Assembly (NCBI GenBank): GCA_015143295.1
Contig: CM026571.1
Span: 5,351,501-5,415,500, forward strand
Reading direction: 5' to 3'
DNA from: Tetracentron sinense
Lineage: Eukaryota > Streptophyta > Magnoliopsida > Trochodendrales > Trochodendraceae
DNA length: 64,000 bases
Positions 24,425 to 34,746 of the stretch are shown one piece after another. Position 1 is the stretch's first letter. Every line of letters starts with the position of its first letter. The notes below the pieces were generated by a model that was given only the letters and a program-made list of their open reading frames with translations, was not told the origin of the DNA and ran no database searches. The translations under genes and the position numbers were made by a program.

Positions 24425-27400
24425 CAGGTCTGGGAGAGGCAAGTTTCAATAACAAATGTCTGTGCCACGGCTCATGCAATGGATGTGATTTGGAACTTGT
24501 GGCGCAACTGAAATAACTGAAGGTTGAGTTCATACGGTTGACATGGTTTGGAGGACAAAGCCAGGCATTTACTGAATTATTGTTTGGGGCCTTTGGGCTA
24601 CAGATTGACTATGAAGTATGAACCTATAGTCTAATCTCTAATGTCTTGGTTTGAAGTATGAACCTATAGTCTAATCTCTAATGTCTTGGGTTGGGCCTGG
24701 CATAGTTCTTTATATAGAGAAACCAGTAGAGATAGTCCAGCTCAATAAGGCCTTACACAATTTGAGCCCAACTGCTGACGGACGTAAACTGAAATATATT
24801 GAACTGATGTCTAGTAGTTATAGGTTTTGCTGGTCGAATATGGGTTCCATACTTCCATATAGATACCAACACTTTTTAGCTTAACATTACACTGTCATAT
24901 GGTTAAAGCCAGACAGGATTTATAGGGTATGGATTCGGATCTAACTTTCAAATTTAGTGATTGAGCCCAACATAGATTAAAATTGAATCGGGCATACCCA
25001 GGATTGAGTCCGACCTTATTCTAACTCGATACTGTTTCAAGGATCCAAACCAAGTAAAACAGACATAGACCCACCGGGTCGGATATTGGACATGGTCCAC
25101 TGTCATATATTTGAGCCCACCGAATGGTTGTTGTTCTGGGACAGTAGGTGAGAGGTTCAAGTAGTGGAGCACGGCCGCCTCTTGTAGTTGGATTTTGTGT
25201 GGAAATCGAGCACTAGCTGAATTCAAACTAAGTAGCGCCACTTATATGGACCAAAGGAAGTAAGGAATGCTAGCACTTTTCCATGCCAAACTCTTCCTTT
25301 ACGACTAATTCTGTCGTCTTCTTTTGTTGGGGGGTCAACTCATAGCTCAATCTCACAGTCACCATGAAATGTCCGGTCCCAGCTCCCAACTTAGATTCCA
25401 AGAAAAACGGTTTCTAACTTTCAAAAAACTTAACTTTGTTTGAAGTTTGAACCATATATTTACCCTTTTATTACTTGAAAGAACAAAATTTGGATCCATA
25501 TATATTGGAGCAGAACCAAGATTTTCTTGCAGGGGGTGCAAGCAATAGTTGATTGAAATTGTTGATGGATTTGTTGACAATGATTAGGCGGGTAGAAAAT
25601 ATTTCGGGTCTAAGGGGATGAGGGTTTGGGGGTTGTCACAGGCCATATTCTTAAGAGAGTTCGTTTCATGGGTTTTCTCGGCTTGTCAAAAAAACCCTTT
25701 AACAAGGGTACTCTGCCCGGTCCTGCCCTTGAGGGAAAGGTTAATCTAAGCCCTTGAAGGATTAGGGTAGGGTTAGGGTCTTGCCCTTATAAATAAGGAC
25801 AAAGTTCGGGTTGACGCTTGCCCTGCACTTTAACAGTCCTATCCTAATTCCAACCTCTTAAAATCCTAATCCTAATCCTTTGAACTCCCAACCCTAAGCC
25901 TCCGATTGGATGATTCCTTAACCTTAACACTGTGATTACTCCTAATACTTTGTTACAATTTAGTTTGTTGCCTAGATAGTTTTTGTTTTATTATTAATTA
26001 TATTTGCTTTATTTTATTTTAAATAATCTGTTGGGTTGACCGCCGTTAGTGTAGAAAAATCTTAATTTTGTTTCATCACTTTTCTTTCCTACCTTGTGGT
26101 CTGCCACCTACCCTAGTCCTTGAAGGCGAAGAAAGGGCCTAGTCAATCCAAGCCCGTGAAGGGCAAGGGCATGGTTAGGGCTGACCTGTGCCTTGTTCGC
26201 CCTTCCCTTTGACAGACTTAGTTTTCTCAACCAATCCAAAATCCCACCACGTGTATTATTCCAGCTCCTTATACAGTGTATGAGCTTTCCTTCACCAAAA
26301 AAATGTGTGTTTCTGTTGCCATGTCCCACAAAAAGACCTCACCATCAATTGCCAATTGAGAGAGAATATATGATCAGGGCCCTCACCACTAAGCCACTAC
26401 TTAGGGTCTGGACAAGGCATCATAGTGACAAACACGACAAGTACAAAATCTCAATAGTCTAATTATCTCAAAGGCTCGCAATAGAAAAGGAACGGAATAG
26501 AGACTAGCAATATCTTCGGATGGCAAGAAGGACACAAGAGAAAGAAATGATGGGGTGGGCCATCCTTCACCATTCAAATTCCCAAGTTGTGATACCACCA
26601 TGATTTTAGCCTAATTTTAAAAGTTATGGTAAGCTTCCACGGGATGACGGGAACCATATGAGATATAATTAGGTTATTATCTCCTTTTTTTTTAAAATTA
26701 AAAAGGTATGTAGCTCAAAAACTTGTGTCTACATGGCACACAATAGACATGCCAAAATAATCAACTTATCATTCAAGAATGCCTTGACGATCACGAGATC
26801 GATCTTGGTAGAGAGGATAATTATCAGTGCCTAGAAGAGGCTGTCTTGTACATATATTCCCATGAGAAGAGTTACCACCAATTGAGTCAGTCTTCAATTA
26901 AGTAAGGAAGCAAATCCTCTACGGTTATAACTGGGCTTGAGGGAGTCTTGTTAAGCCGCCGAGGTCGCCACGTGTCCCTTTTGACACTCCTAATTATCTG
27001 TTGTCAAAACATTTCGAGACCAGCATTTTCCATATAACAATGCAACATCTCAACTACTTGGCAGTCAATAGTTAATGAAGTGGACCAATTAATATTGATG
27101 AATCAAGAGATCTTCGCTTAAAATTTTGATAGTGTCACAAAGGATATATGCTTCCCCCCCTTCTTTGACAAGAATATCATAATCAACTCTCAATGAAAAA
27201 ATAAATATTCGATTTTTTTTCTTTTATTAACTAAATAACCCAAACCTTGGTGCCTTTGACTTACTTTTGGAAAGAAAGAACACCCAAAAAAAACGCAATA
27301 AAAAAAAAGGTTGGTACGCATTGCGATTTGCGGCACGCACCTACCAGTCCTCCTTCCACCCTCTCCCTAAAGAGGCTTTAGACCAAAGAGGAGTGGCAAC

Positions 27401-27992
27401 GCTTTGAAGTCAGTTACTTTGAATTTAAAATGCTATGTTAAGTATACAAAAGACGAGTTGTTTGCAGAAATTTATCTGCAAAAGCAAAGACTAAAGACCC
27501 CAGAGCTTTATTTTGTGTCTCAACAACCACGCAAGAAACGAAACGAGAGGTAGCGGAAGTATGGAGAGGATAAATTCTACTCCACGGCTCCACCTTTTAC
27601 TTCGAACAAGGCTAAGTAAAAGAACCTTCCCTTGGGAAGCAAAGCTTGCCTCCTTTGGTGGTGTGTACCTTTGATTTGGATTAAGTCTTAAGAGGTGTGA
27701 TGGTTGAGATATCCATCCGTTCGCTAACCTAGAATAGATACTAACAATACGAATTGGGATTGAGGCCTAACTTGTGAAAAAAGAATGAAGAAAAAATAAA
27801 AAAAAAAAGGAAGAAAATAAAAGCACTTATACTTTCTAACACGATGAACTACTAGGTAGTAGAGTTGTAGTTAGCACTTAACGTGTTCATAGATGGTTGC
27901 GCGGGTCTTTTCTTCTAACGGTTCACTAGCTTCAAATAGAGAGGAAATTGTAAGGGTAAAATTTGCTTTGTGGTCGTATACAACTGCACATC
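24425..27992. other. Gene-free intergenic region with small repeats
   Basis: Contents recognised: an exact 40-bp tandem duplication at 24612-24691 (unit begins TGAAGTATGAACC); a GGGC/CCCTTG-rich MITE-like stretch at about 25685-26215, whose left (TTGTCAAA…AACAAGG) and right ends look inverted; and one arm of the G-box MITE family at about 26885-27005 (CACGTG 26969-26974). All ORFs of 60-97 residues are unrecognised. Confidence 0.45.
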
Positions 27993-28040
27993 CGACATGA
28001 CAACACTTAGCCAATTTGTGTAATTGGTCATCGTCCTGAC

Positions 28041-28479
28041 TAGGGCTTTCAATGGATCGGATAAGGATCTGGATCCGATTAGTCGGACTTTAGATCCTAT
28101 ATGTGATTCTTCGGATTTTTGGAATCCAATTATAATCGGATTGGATCTGGATTTAAAGTTGGATATAAGATGATCCGATCTGATTATTATAACATTTTAT
28201 AATTATTTTAAATATATTACATAGATTTTCTATGCATAAGGTATTGATTTTTTAAAAATTAACATTAATTAGAGTTAATTAAGGTACTGTTAGATTTTTA
28301 TATTATTAAAATAGAGTTATTTTTTAAAAATTAACCTTAATCGGATCAAATTCGGATCTTACAAATATAATTAGATTGATTAATTCATGATTTGATAGAT
28401 TCGGACCTGTCGGATTCTTAATCAGATCGGATTTGGATCTAGGTAGATCCGGTCTGAATTTGACCCGTTGACAGCCATA
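28041..28479. mobile_element. hAT-like MITE (GGATCCGA family), copy 1
   Basis: The ends TAGGGCTTTCAATGG and TATGGCTGTCAACGG (complement of right) form the inverted repeat. The flanking 8-mers GTCCTGAC (28033-28040) and GTCCTAAC (28480-28487) match at 7 of 8 positions. The interior is AT-rich with subterminal GGATC/ATCCG words. No coding capacity. Confidence 0.78.
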
Positions 28480-28591
28480 GTCCTAACCTCGGATTACAAG
28501 TTTTGATCTTGACCATGAACTGATCACTATGATAAAAGTCAGCATACATGGCAACACTTAGCCAATTTGTGTAATTGGGCATTGGCTTGAC

Positions 28592-29023
28592 TAGGGCTTT
28601 CAATGGATCGGATCAGGATCCGGATCCAATTAGTTGGACTTTAGACCCTATATGTGATTCTTCGGATTGGTGGAATCCGATTATAATCGGATTGGATTTG
28701 GATATAGGGTGATCCGATCCGATTATAATAACATTTTATAATTATTTTAAATATATTACATAGATTTTCTATGCATAAGGTATTAATTTCAAAAAAATTA
28801 ACATTAGTTAGAGTTAATTAAGGTATTATTAGATTTTTATATTATTAAAATAGAGTTTTTTTTAAAAATTTAAATTAACCTTAATCGGATCAAATTCGGA
28901 TCTTACAAATATAATCAGATTGATTAATTCATGATATAACAAATTCGGCCCTATCGGATTCTTAATCAGATCGGATTCGGATCTAGGTAGATCCGATTCG
29001 AATCCAACCCGTTAACAGCCATA
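28592..29023. mobile_element. hAT-like MITE (GGATCCGA family), copy 2 (duplicated with its flanks)
   Basis: Same ends and interior as the copy at 28041-28479. The flanking 8-mers (GGCTTGAC and GTCCCGAC) have diverged, as expected for a copy made by segmental duplication and then mutated. Confidence 0.75.
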
Positions 29024-29085
29024 GTCCCGACCTAGGATTACAAGCTTTGATCTTGAACATGAACTGATCACTATGACAAAAGTCC

Positions 29086-30043
29086 GCATACATGTATAGA
29101 GTAGGTGACAACACTTAGTATTTTGCTTACCATCCCAAGATGTCGAGCTGACCATCAACTTGAGTATCCGACCTGTCAGCATTGCTCAGCTTGACCCCGA
29201 CATGAGCTGAATCTAACTCACCTGACCCCTAGCTCGGTTTTCAGCCGCCCAGCCTGATCATTACCCAACATGTAGTCCATCACTTGGTCTGAGTAGCAAT
29301 ATTATCATATCACCTAGCCTCATCACCATCCGGCTTGTAGCCAGAGGTGTTACATCATGTCGCATCAAGGTACAATCTAGACAACCAAGAGGTATGGATT
29401 ATCACGTAACCTTGATTGACATGAGATCTCAACCCTCCACCATGTAAGCAGGAGTGCATAATCAGTTTGCAACTCTGTATAGAAGCCAAAACATTAGTTG
29501 ACCAACCCTCCCGATAGAATAGGTAGAGTCGGAATATGTTGATAGTGAACAGACCTTTCTACCAAGCTTAAAAAGAGCTCGAGATTGCACCAAAGGTAAG
29601 GTAAGGTAAGGGGGGGAAGCTTCCGAGTGATCTTCTTTTGGATTTCATTATTCTTCCTCCAACACACTGGTTCAAGAGAGATTCTAACTTAAGCATCAAT
29701 GTGTGTTTGCAAGTCAGAGGATCTAAGAGAGGAGCGCAACAACCAATAAGAGTTGGACACATGTTCCAGAGGTACCAATTAGGTATGAACCCACCAAAAA
29801 ATGATTGTCTCGAGCGCATTTGTAGATCACCAATGGGTACAGATTCCAGTGAACAACTTCATAGATTCCATCTAAGAGATCACCAATGGGTACAGATTCC
29901 AGTGAACTACCACAACTTCATAGATTCCATCTAAGAGATCTCCTAGGTCAATAAATTGGTTTAGTCCTAATGATAATACAAAAAAAATCTAATTGATCTT
30001 TTTCTAATTGATGGTCATGAGATCAAAATTAATATTTTAAAAA
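29086..30043. other. Intergenic; 53-bp tandem duplication
   Basis: AGATCACCAATGGGTACAGA starts at 29824 and again at 29877, followed by the same TTCATAGATTCCATC block: a 53-bp-period duplication with a 6-bp insertion in copy 2. The 98-residue frame across it encodes the repeat and is not considered a gene. Confidence 0.55.
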
Positions 30044-30305
30044 GAGCAATAATCCTCTCCTCGGGTAAGAGCGGACTATTGCTCTCTACCCTCACAAATC
30101 CCTTTTAACCATCCTTGAATTATGGTTAATAAATTTTAATCCCTATAATTAAAAAAATAATATTTTTTTTAAACCAAGGTTAGATGCTTTAACTCTAAGG
30201 GTTAAGTGAATCTTAAACATAGTTGAAAAGAAATTAAAAAAAGACACATGGCAAGAAAAGAGAGATGAGATGCCTTCTCTGCCAATAAGGAGGTGATTAT
30301 TTTCC
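30044..30305. mobile_element. Mutator-type MITE
   Basis: The left end GAGCAATAATCCTCTCC and the complement of the right end (GGAAAATAATCACCTCC) match the ends of the element at 56585-57374. The interior has the inverted TTAACC/GGTTAA and AACCAAGGTTAG blocks of the family. The flanking 9-mers TTTTAAAAA and TTTCGAAAT agree at 6 of 9 positions, a decayed TSD at best. Confidence 0.6.
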
Positions 30306-30880
30306 TTTCGAAATTTTTTACATTAAGATTAATATATTGATAGTTTGTACTTAATAGTAGACCTCGAATTGTGACAAAATAATGTGTTTGGCACATATAG
30401 TTTCACTCAAGTAATTAGCACTCAAATGTGATATCCTCGTTGATGTTGGATTCTCTATTGCATGTTTTTATGTTTTATATGGACTTTTTCTAAGGGGATT
30501 CTCTCTTGCATGTTTTTATGTTTTATCCATTTCTAGGGATAGTTAGATCATCCAAAAGAACGGTTAAGATCACCAAATCATGTGGAGGTTGACCGAAAGG
30601 TCAAACCTTTTTGGTGAGTATAAACCATTAAATGGTAGGCCCCAAACTTGCATGTGTTATAAATCCATTGGAAACCAGAAAAGGGCGGACCCAAAGGGTT
30701 GGAAAAGAACCTTGCGGATGCTTTCTTTACTCTTTAGCTCTTTAGCCTTTGCTCTTTGCTTTCCCTCTCCTCTTTTCGGAAGTTTCGCCACCCCTGCGAC
30801 TGTAACTGAAGTACTGAACTCCTCCCATACGCAACATACAGTGTATCTCTGATGTATCATTTCTCTATTCCGTATAGATA
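30306..30880. other. Upstream flank of the MAKR-like gene; 32-bp direct repeat
   Basis: GGATTCTCT(A/C)TTGCATG plus TTTTTATGTTTTAT occurs at about 30450-30480 and 30499-30530. The rest is unremarkable AT-rich DNA grading into the CT-rich leader of the next gene. Confidence 0.4.
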
Positions 30881-31244
30881 CTGCTCTGCCCAATATATAC
30901 CTTCTCTCCTCTCTCTCTGACCCGCGAAGACCGGCCTCACATGACTGCCCCTGCAAACTGCAACCACGTAGACGACGCCATAAAACTATAACGACGAAAC
31001 TATCAAAATAAAAGCGAATCACATACCTCTCTCTCTCGTAAAAAGCTTACTCTCTCTGTTTTCTTGTCGTACCATTTTGCAGTACTGCAGTCCCATTAAA
31101 GAAAGGGAAAAAACCTCCTTTCCCATACTTACCCTTCTCACCGTCTTTCTTCTTTCTCTTTTTCTTTGTTTCTTACCGTCTCTCATTCTCATATCATCTC
31201 AGCGAACTCCCAAAACCCTCTCGCTTGCTCTGGCTCTCCCAACC
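30881..31244 (+). promoter_or_regulatory. Core promoter and CT-rich leader of the MAKR-like gene, with a small uORF
   Basis: CAATATATACC (30891-30901) is a plausible TATA box. The following 350 bp are CT-rich (TCTCTCTC runs), typical of plant leaders. If transcription starts near 30925, the leader contains one upstream ATG (30941) opening a 16-codon frame that ends at TAA 30989-30991. No other ATG lies between 30992 and the main start. Confidence 0.45.
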
Positions 31245-32713
31245 ATGGAAGCTTTCAGCTTGCTCAAGTACTGGAGAGGTGGTGGGGGTGGTGTCGCTGC
31301 TGTTGGATCCTCCGGTACTCACGTACGCACCACCATAGCTACTGCCGTACGACAACAAGCGGTGGAAACTGACGAAGACGATGACGATGAAGGTCCGTTT
31401 TTTGACATGGAATTTACAGTGCCGGATGAGGAGGATGCTGAAGGTGGAGACGAACACAACACGAACCACGATGATGATAGCAATGGCGGAGACGACGATG
31501 ATGAAGAAGAAGACAATGTCTCGGTGGGAACTGACGGTGAGAGAGAGTTTAATTTCACGGTCTCGTCCGGCTCGAACGGTGGCAATACTGATCCGAACCT
31601 CTCACTCTCTCCTTCTGATGAGCTCTTTTTCAAAGGGAGGCTCGTGCCGCTCGAGTCTTCCTCGCTCGTGTTCAGCCCTTCTGAACCGAACTCAAAGCCG
31701 CAGTTTCCCGTCTCTTTGTTGAAATCTGCTACCAAGTTTCGCGTCTTCACGTTAGGGTTTAAGAAGCCAAAATCGACGACGGTAGAGAAAACAGAGACGA
31801 TTGCTACTGCTACTGCTACTGCTACGGCAAGTCCCAAACAACATCAGCAGGAAAAGCAGACGCAGACGCAGCCGCAGGCGCAGCAGCAGAGCAAGTTTTT
31901 TACTGTAAAGCTCAAGGTTGAAGAAGTACCGATTGTTTCTTTGTTCACCAGAGACACTAGTTCGAGAAGCTCTGGAAATAAACTGCAGAAACAGAACACT
32001 GACGAGGCAGCTTCGGATGACAAGCGATTTTCAAAGGATGTAGTGCAGAAGTATCTGAAGATGATCAAGCCGCTGTACGTTAAGGTCTCTAGAAGGTATG
32101 GAGAGAAGCTGAGGTTTTCTGGACAGTTGAGCTTAGGGTCAGGCAAAACAGTCTCCGCGACGACAACTGCGGTACCGGAATCGTCTCCGACGAAGATAAC
32201 GACGACAACAACGAAGAAGGAAGGAGAAACAGAGGAAACAGAAGCGCCTGCTACTAATGTTAAGAGCCAGAAACAGGGGAGTTTGCCGGCGGGACTTCGA
32301 GAGGTTTGCAAGCATTTAGGGAAGAGTCGATCGGCGTCGTCGGCCGTAGCAGCAGTGCCTCCGGTGCCGATTCAGGCGAAAAGAAGAGATGATTCACTGT
32401 TGCAGCAGCAGGATGGTATCCAAAGCGCTATTCTACATTGCAAGAGATCTTTTAATGCTCCCAGAGGTATAGATCTGATCTGATTTCATTGGTTCCAAAT
32501 TTATTTTCAAGTTTGTAGGATTAAATCCGTAGTTCATGTTCAAATACGTTAATTTGATTCCAAATTTCATGTTTCTCAGACTCAGAAACTTCTCTGCTAT
32601 CGCGATGTACCAGCGATCCGTCAAACGAGAAATCAATTGATTCATCAAGAAATGCATCCGATGAAGAAAAAGATGTTTGCAAGCTTGAGAGGAAAAAAGC
32701 GGGAAACCGTTGA
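31245..32713 (+). CDS. Membrane-associated kinase regulator (MAKR2/MAKR5-like), two exons
   Basis: Exon 1 is 31245-32466 and exon 2 is 32580-32713; the intron (GTATAG…TTTCTCAG) splits an Asp codon. The 451-residue protein starts at CAACCATGG, the first ATG of the leader. MAKRs are plant regulators of receptor kinases, related to BKI1, held at the plasma membrane by basic patches. Visible parts: family N terminus MEAFSLLKYWRGGGG; acidic region (about 43-95) around GPFFDMEFTVP; DELFFKGRLVPLE (125-137); FRVFTLGFKKPKS (165-177); FTVKLKVEEVPIVSLFTRD (219-237); a basic YLKMIKPLYVKVSRRYGEK (270-288); and the conserved C-terminal RRDDSLLQQQDGIQSAI to CKRSFN segment (380-404). Exon 2 adds SLLSRCTSDPSNEKSIDSS, which matches the family and supports the splice. 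Unspliced, the frame would end five residues after the donor. Confidence 0.9.
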
Positions 32714-33741
32714 GGAAACGAACCATTAATCGGAAAATCTTTCAATTTTCTGTTAGAGAGAGCGAAAGCAGAAGCTGAATCGGAGAAACGAACAGAAAAT
32801 GAAATCAGTTCAAATTTTTTTTTCTTTTTTCTGTATAAATTTTAGAAAAATAGAGTTGTTAATCTTAGCTATGATAAGAAGTAGATCGATCAAAGTTCAG
32901 TGATGATGATCTTATCTTATCCATGTGAAAATGAAAGATTCAGATCTTTGGATCTTTGTAATGTACCTCTCACTTTGATCTTTTTCTCTATCCAACGAGT
33001 CTTTGCAACGTAGTTAGTTCCCCCTTTCTTTTTTAGGGTTTTTTTTTCCGGCTCTGCATATCAAGGCATGCTGTCTTTAGCGGTCAGCGAAGGGGGAAAG
33101 TGGCGACAAAGACGGAAACAGCAGATTCTTTAAAAAAGAAAAGAAAAAACAAAAGAAAAGAGTAACAGAGTAAAGAGCTAGGAGCAACCTCTCTTTACTA
33201 ACACTCTCTATTGTCTTGGTTCTCGTGAAGTCATTGATGATGTTGATGTTGATGCATTCCTCTCTCTATCTCTCTCTCCCTGAAAGTACGTCGGAGATTC
33301 AATTTGTCTCCTTGTTGGAGCTACGAAACCGACTATAAAGTTATCCCAACACAAGTGCGGTAAAATAAAAAATGTTATAACCAGAGATAATTATTTTGAA
33401 TTTTTTTTTTTTCTTAAAGAGTATTGAATTCTAACATTATTGAATTCTAAGAATTAGTGAATCTTAATTACAATTAATAAGGGTTAACAAGGAGACATAT
33501 TAACTTGCGGGCAATTGGATAGTAAAATATGATATTTGTATATGATTTTGTTTATTATATTTGTATTCTGAAAAGCATCTAAATTATTCAATTATTTTTA
33601 GGGAAAATAATGGATTTGAGAGTATGTGGCTTAGACCTACGCATTTCTTTTTTTTTTTAATAATAAGCCCATCATGGTCATAAAATACATTCTAACAAGG
33701 GTCTAGTAACATGCCCATTTTGATCGCTAAAGCCGCACCTC
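32714..33741. other. 3' flank of the MAKR-like gene and intergenic DNA
   Basis: The proximal part (to about 33050) is likely 3' UTR. A TCTCTCTATCTCTCTCTCCC run lies near 33260. At about 33380-33510 there is a fragment of the TTAACC/GGTTAA MITE family. No further gene is seen. Confidence 0.4.
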
Positions 33742-33993
33742 TCCGTAATGGCATTGCTTTAGCCTTTCAACGAGACCGAATGAAAGTGAAATTTGCCTCA
33801 AATGGTAAAGTTTATGCAACATCAAGTATTAAGGGACTTTCAAAAATCTCTACTACTATGGGCTACATAAAAAAAGATCTTCACAAAATCCTCTATCATG
33901 TTGTGTTCTACCTATCTAGGCAGGCTAAAACTTTTGCTCACAAGCAGGATCCACATAGCTTAGGGTTGAGCTTTACTAGAAACTTTTAACCTC
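33742..33993 (+). repeat. Direct repeat unit A, copy 1 (partner 7.7 kb downstream)
   Basis: About 250 bp, beginning CTCCGTAATGGCATTGCTTT and containing TCAAGTATTAAGGGACTTTC and TACTACTATGGGCTACAT. It recurs in the same orientation at 41418-41666 with scattered substitutions and indels. Copy 1 has a 92-codon frame, but copy 2 breaks it, so I do not call a gene. The pair brackets the nested LTR block. Confidence 0.75.
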
Positions 33994-34312
33994 AGTTGTT
34001 TTAATAATGTGGCATTGTCGAACAATTCTGCCCCTAGGAGTTCTCATTCTGGTTCATAGACTCCCTAAAGTACCATTTTGAGAGTCATTACATAAATAGA
34101 AGGACAATAGACAGCAAACTTGGCTATGTAACTGTCTGCTTGTCCACATTGGTCCACGTCCTCTTTTTAACAAATAAAAACTGTGATTAACATTCACTTA
34201 GTCCTAGGGCTCACCATCCAACCTTGTTTTTTTTATAAAAGATATTAACCTTAATTTAGGGAAACTTAATCATAGTTAAAAGGTGTATAAGTTCTAATTG
34301 GATGCGAGTGTG
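33994..34312. other. Intergenic, with a G-box-family MITE fragment
   Basis: About 34125-34300 contains CATTGGTCCACGTCCTC, AACTGTG and CCAACCTTG blocks shared with the MITEs at 12413-12689 and 50212-50407, without recognisable ends. Confidence 0.4.
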
Positions 34313-34746
34313 TGTGTGCATAGGGTGATCAAAGGTCTAGCCCGGAGGCTAGGGTTTAGTTGACTTAGCTGGTCAAGTGCAGGGTTTAGGTCTAATCGTG
34401 GTTAGAAGGGAGTTAACCATGATTAGGGGGGCTAACCATAATTAAAAAAGTCAAAAAGTCTATTTTTGGTATTTTTCATGTTTTTTAGATTTTTTTGGTA
34501 TTTTGGGAGATTTTTCCAAGGATTAAACTAATTAACCATGGTTAAAAATAACCGAGGTTAAGTTAACCCCAAATTAAAAGTCTGTTCAAGGTCAAAGGTG
34601 GGTCCAGAGGGTATGTCAGGACTTAAAATGACCTCCTACTAGGTTTGGGTTCTATTACAAAGCCCAATAGCAGAATAATGGGAATGACGGTAGAAGGTTT
34701 ACCGCAATTCCAAAACTTCACTGTTTCTGAATGGCGGTAGACTATC
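34313..34746 (+). mobile_element. Truncated fragment of the large LTR family
   Basis: Starts abruptly with GTGTGTGTGCATAGGGTG, the sequence found 350-400 bp inside the other LTRs (35140 and 62000), followed by GGTCTAGCCC and AACCATGG palindromes. It also contains a GGAATGACGGTA…TACCGCAATTCC dyad (34681-34711). The next LTR begins directly at 34747. Confidence 0.6.

Larger units (their letters stand above)
27993..29085. repeat. Segmental tandem duplication (about 550 bp) that includes a MITE
   Basis: The flank CAACACTTAGCCAATTTGTG and the right flank ATGAACTGATCACTATGA each occur twice, at a spacing of 544-551 bp. The duplicated unit therefore includes the MITE plus unique DNA on both sides. 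It arose as a tandem duplication of the locus, not as two independent insertions. Confidence 0.85.

Noticed and set aside
31319..31837. 172-residue minus-strand ORF opposite the MAKR exon
   Set aside because: Antisense shadow of the acidic and Ser-rich MAKR coding sequence.
33711..33989. 92-residue open frame (PILIAKAAPLRNGIALAFQRD…) as a small gene
   Set aside because: The duplicate at 41418-41666 breaks the frame, no family is recognised, and it lies inside a direct repeat.
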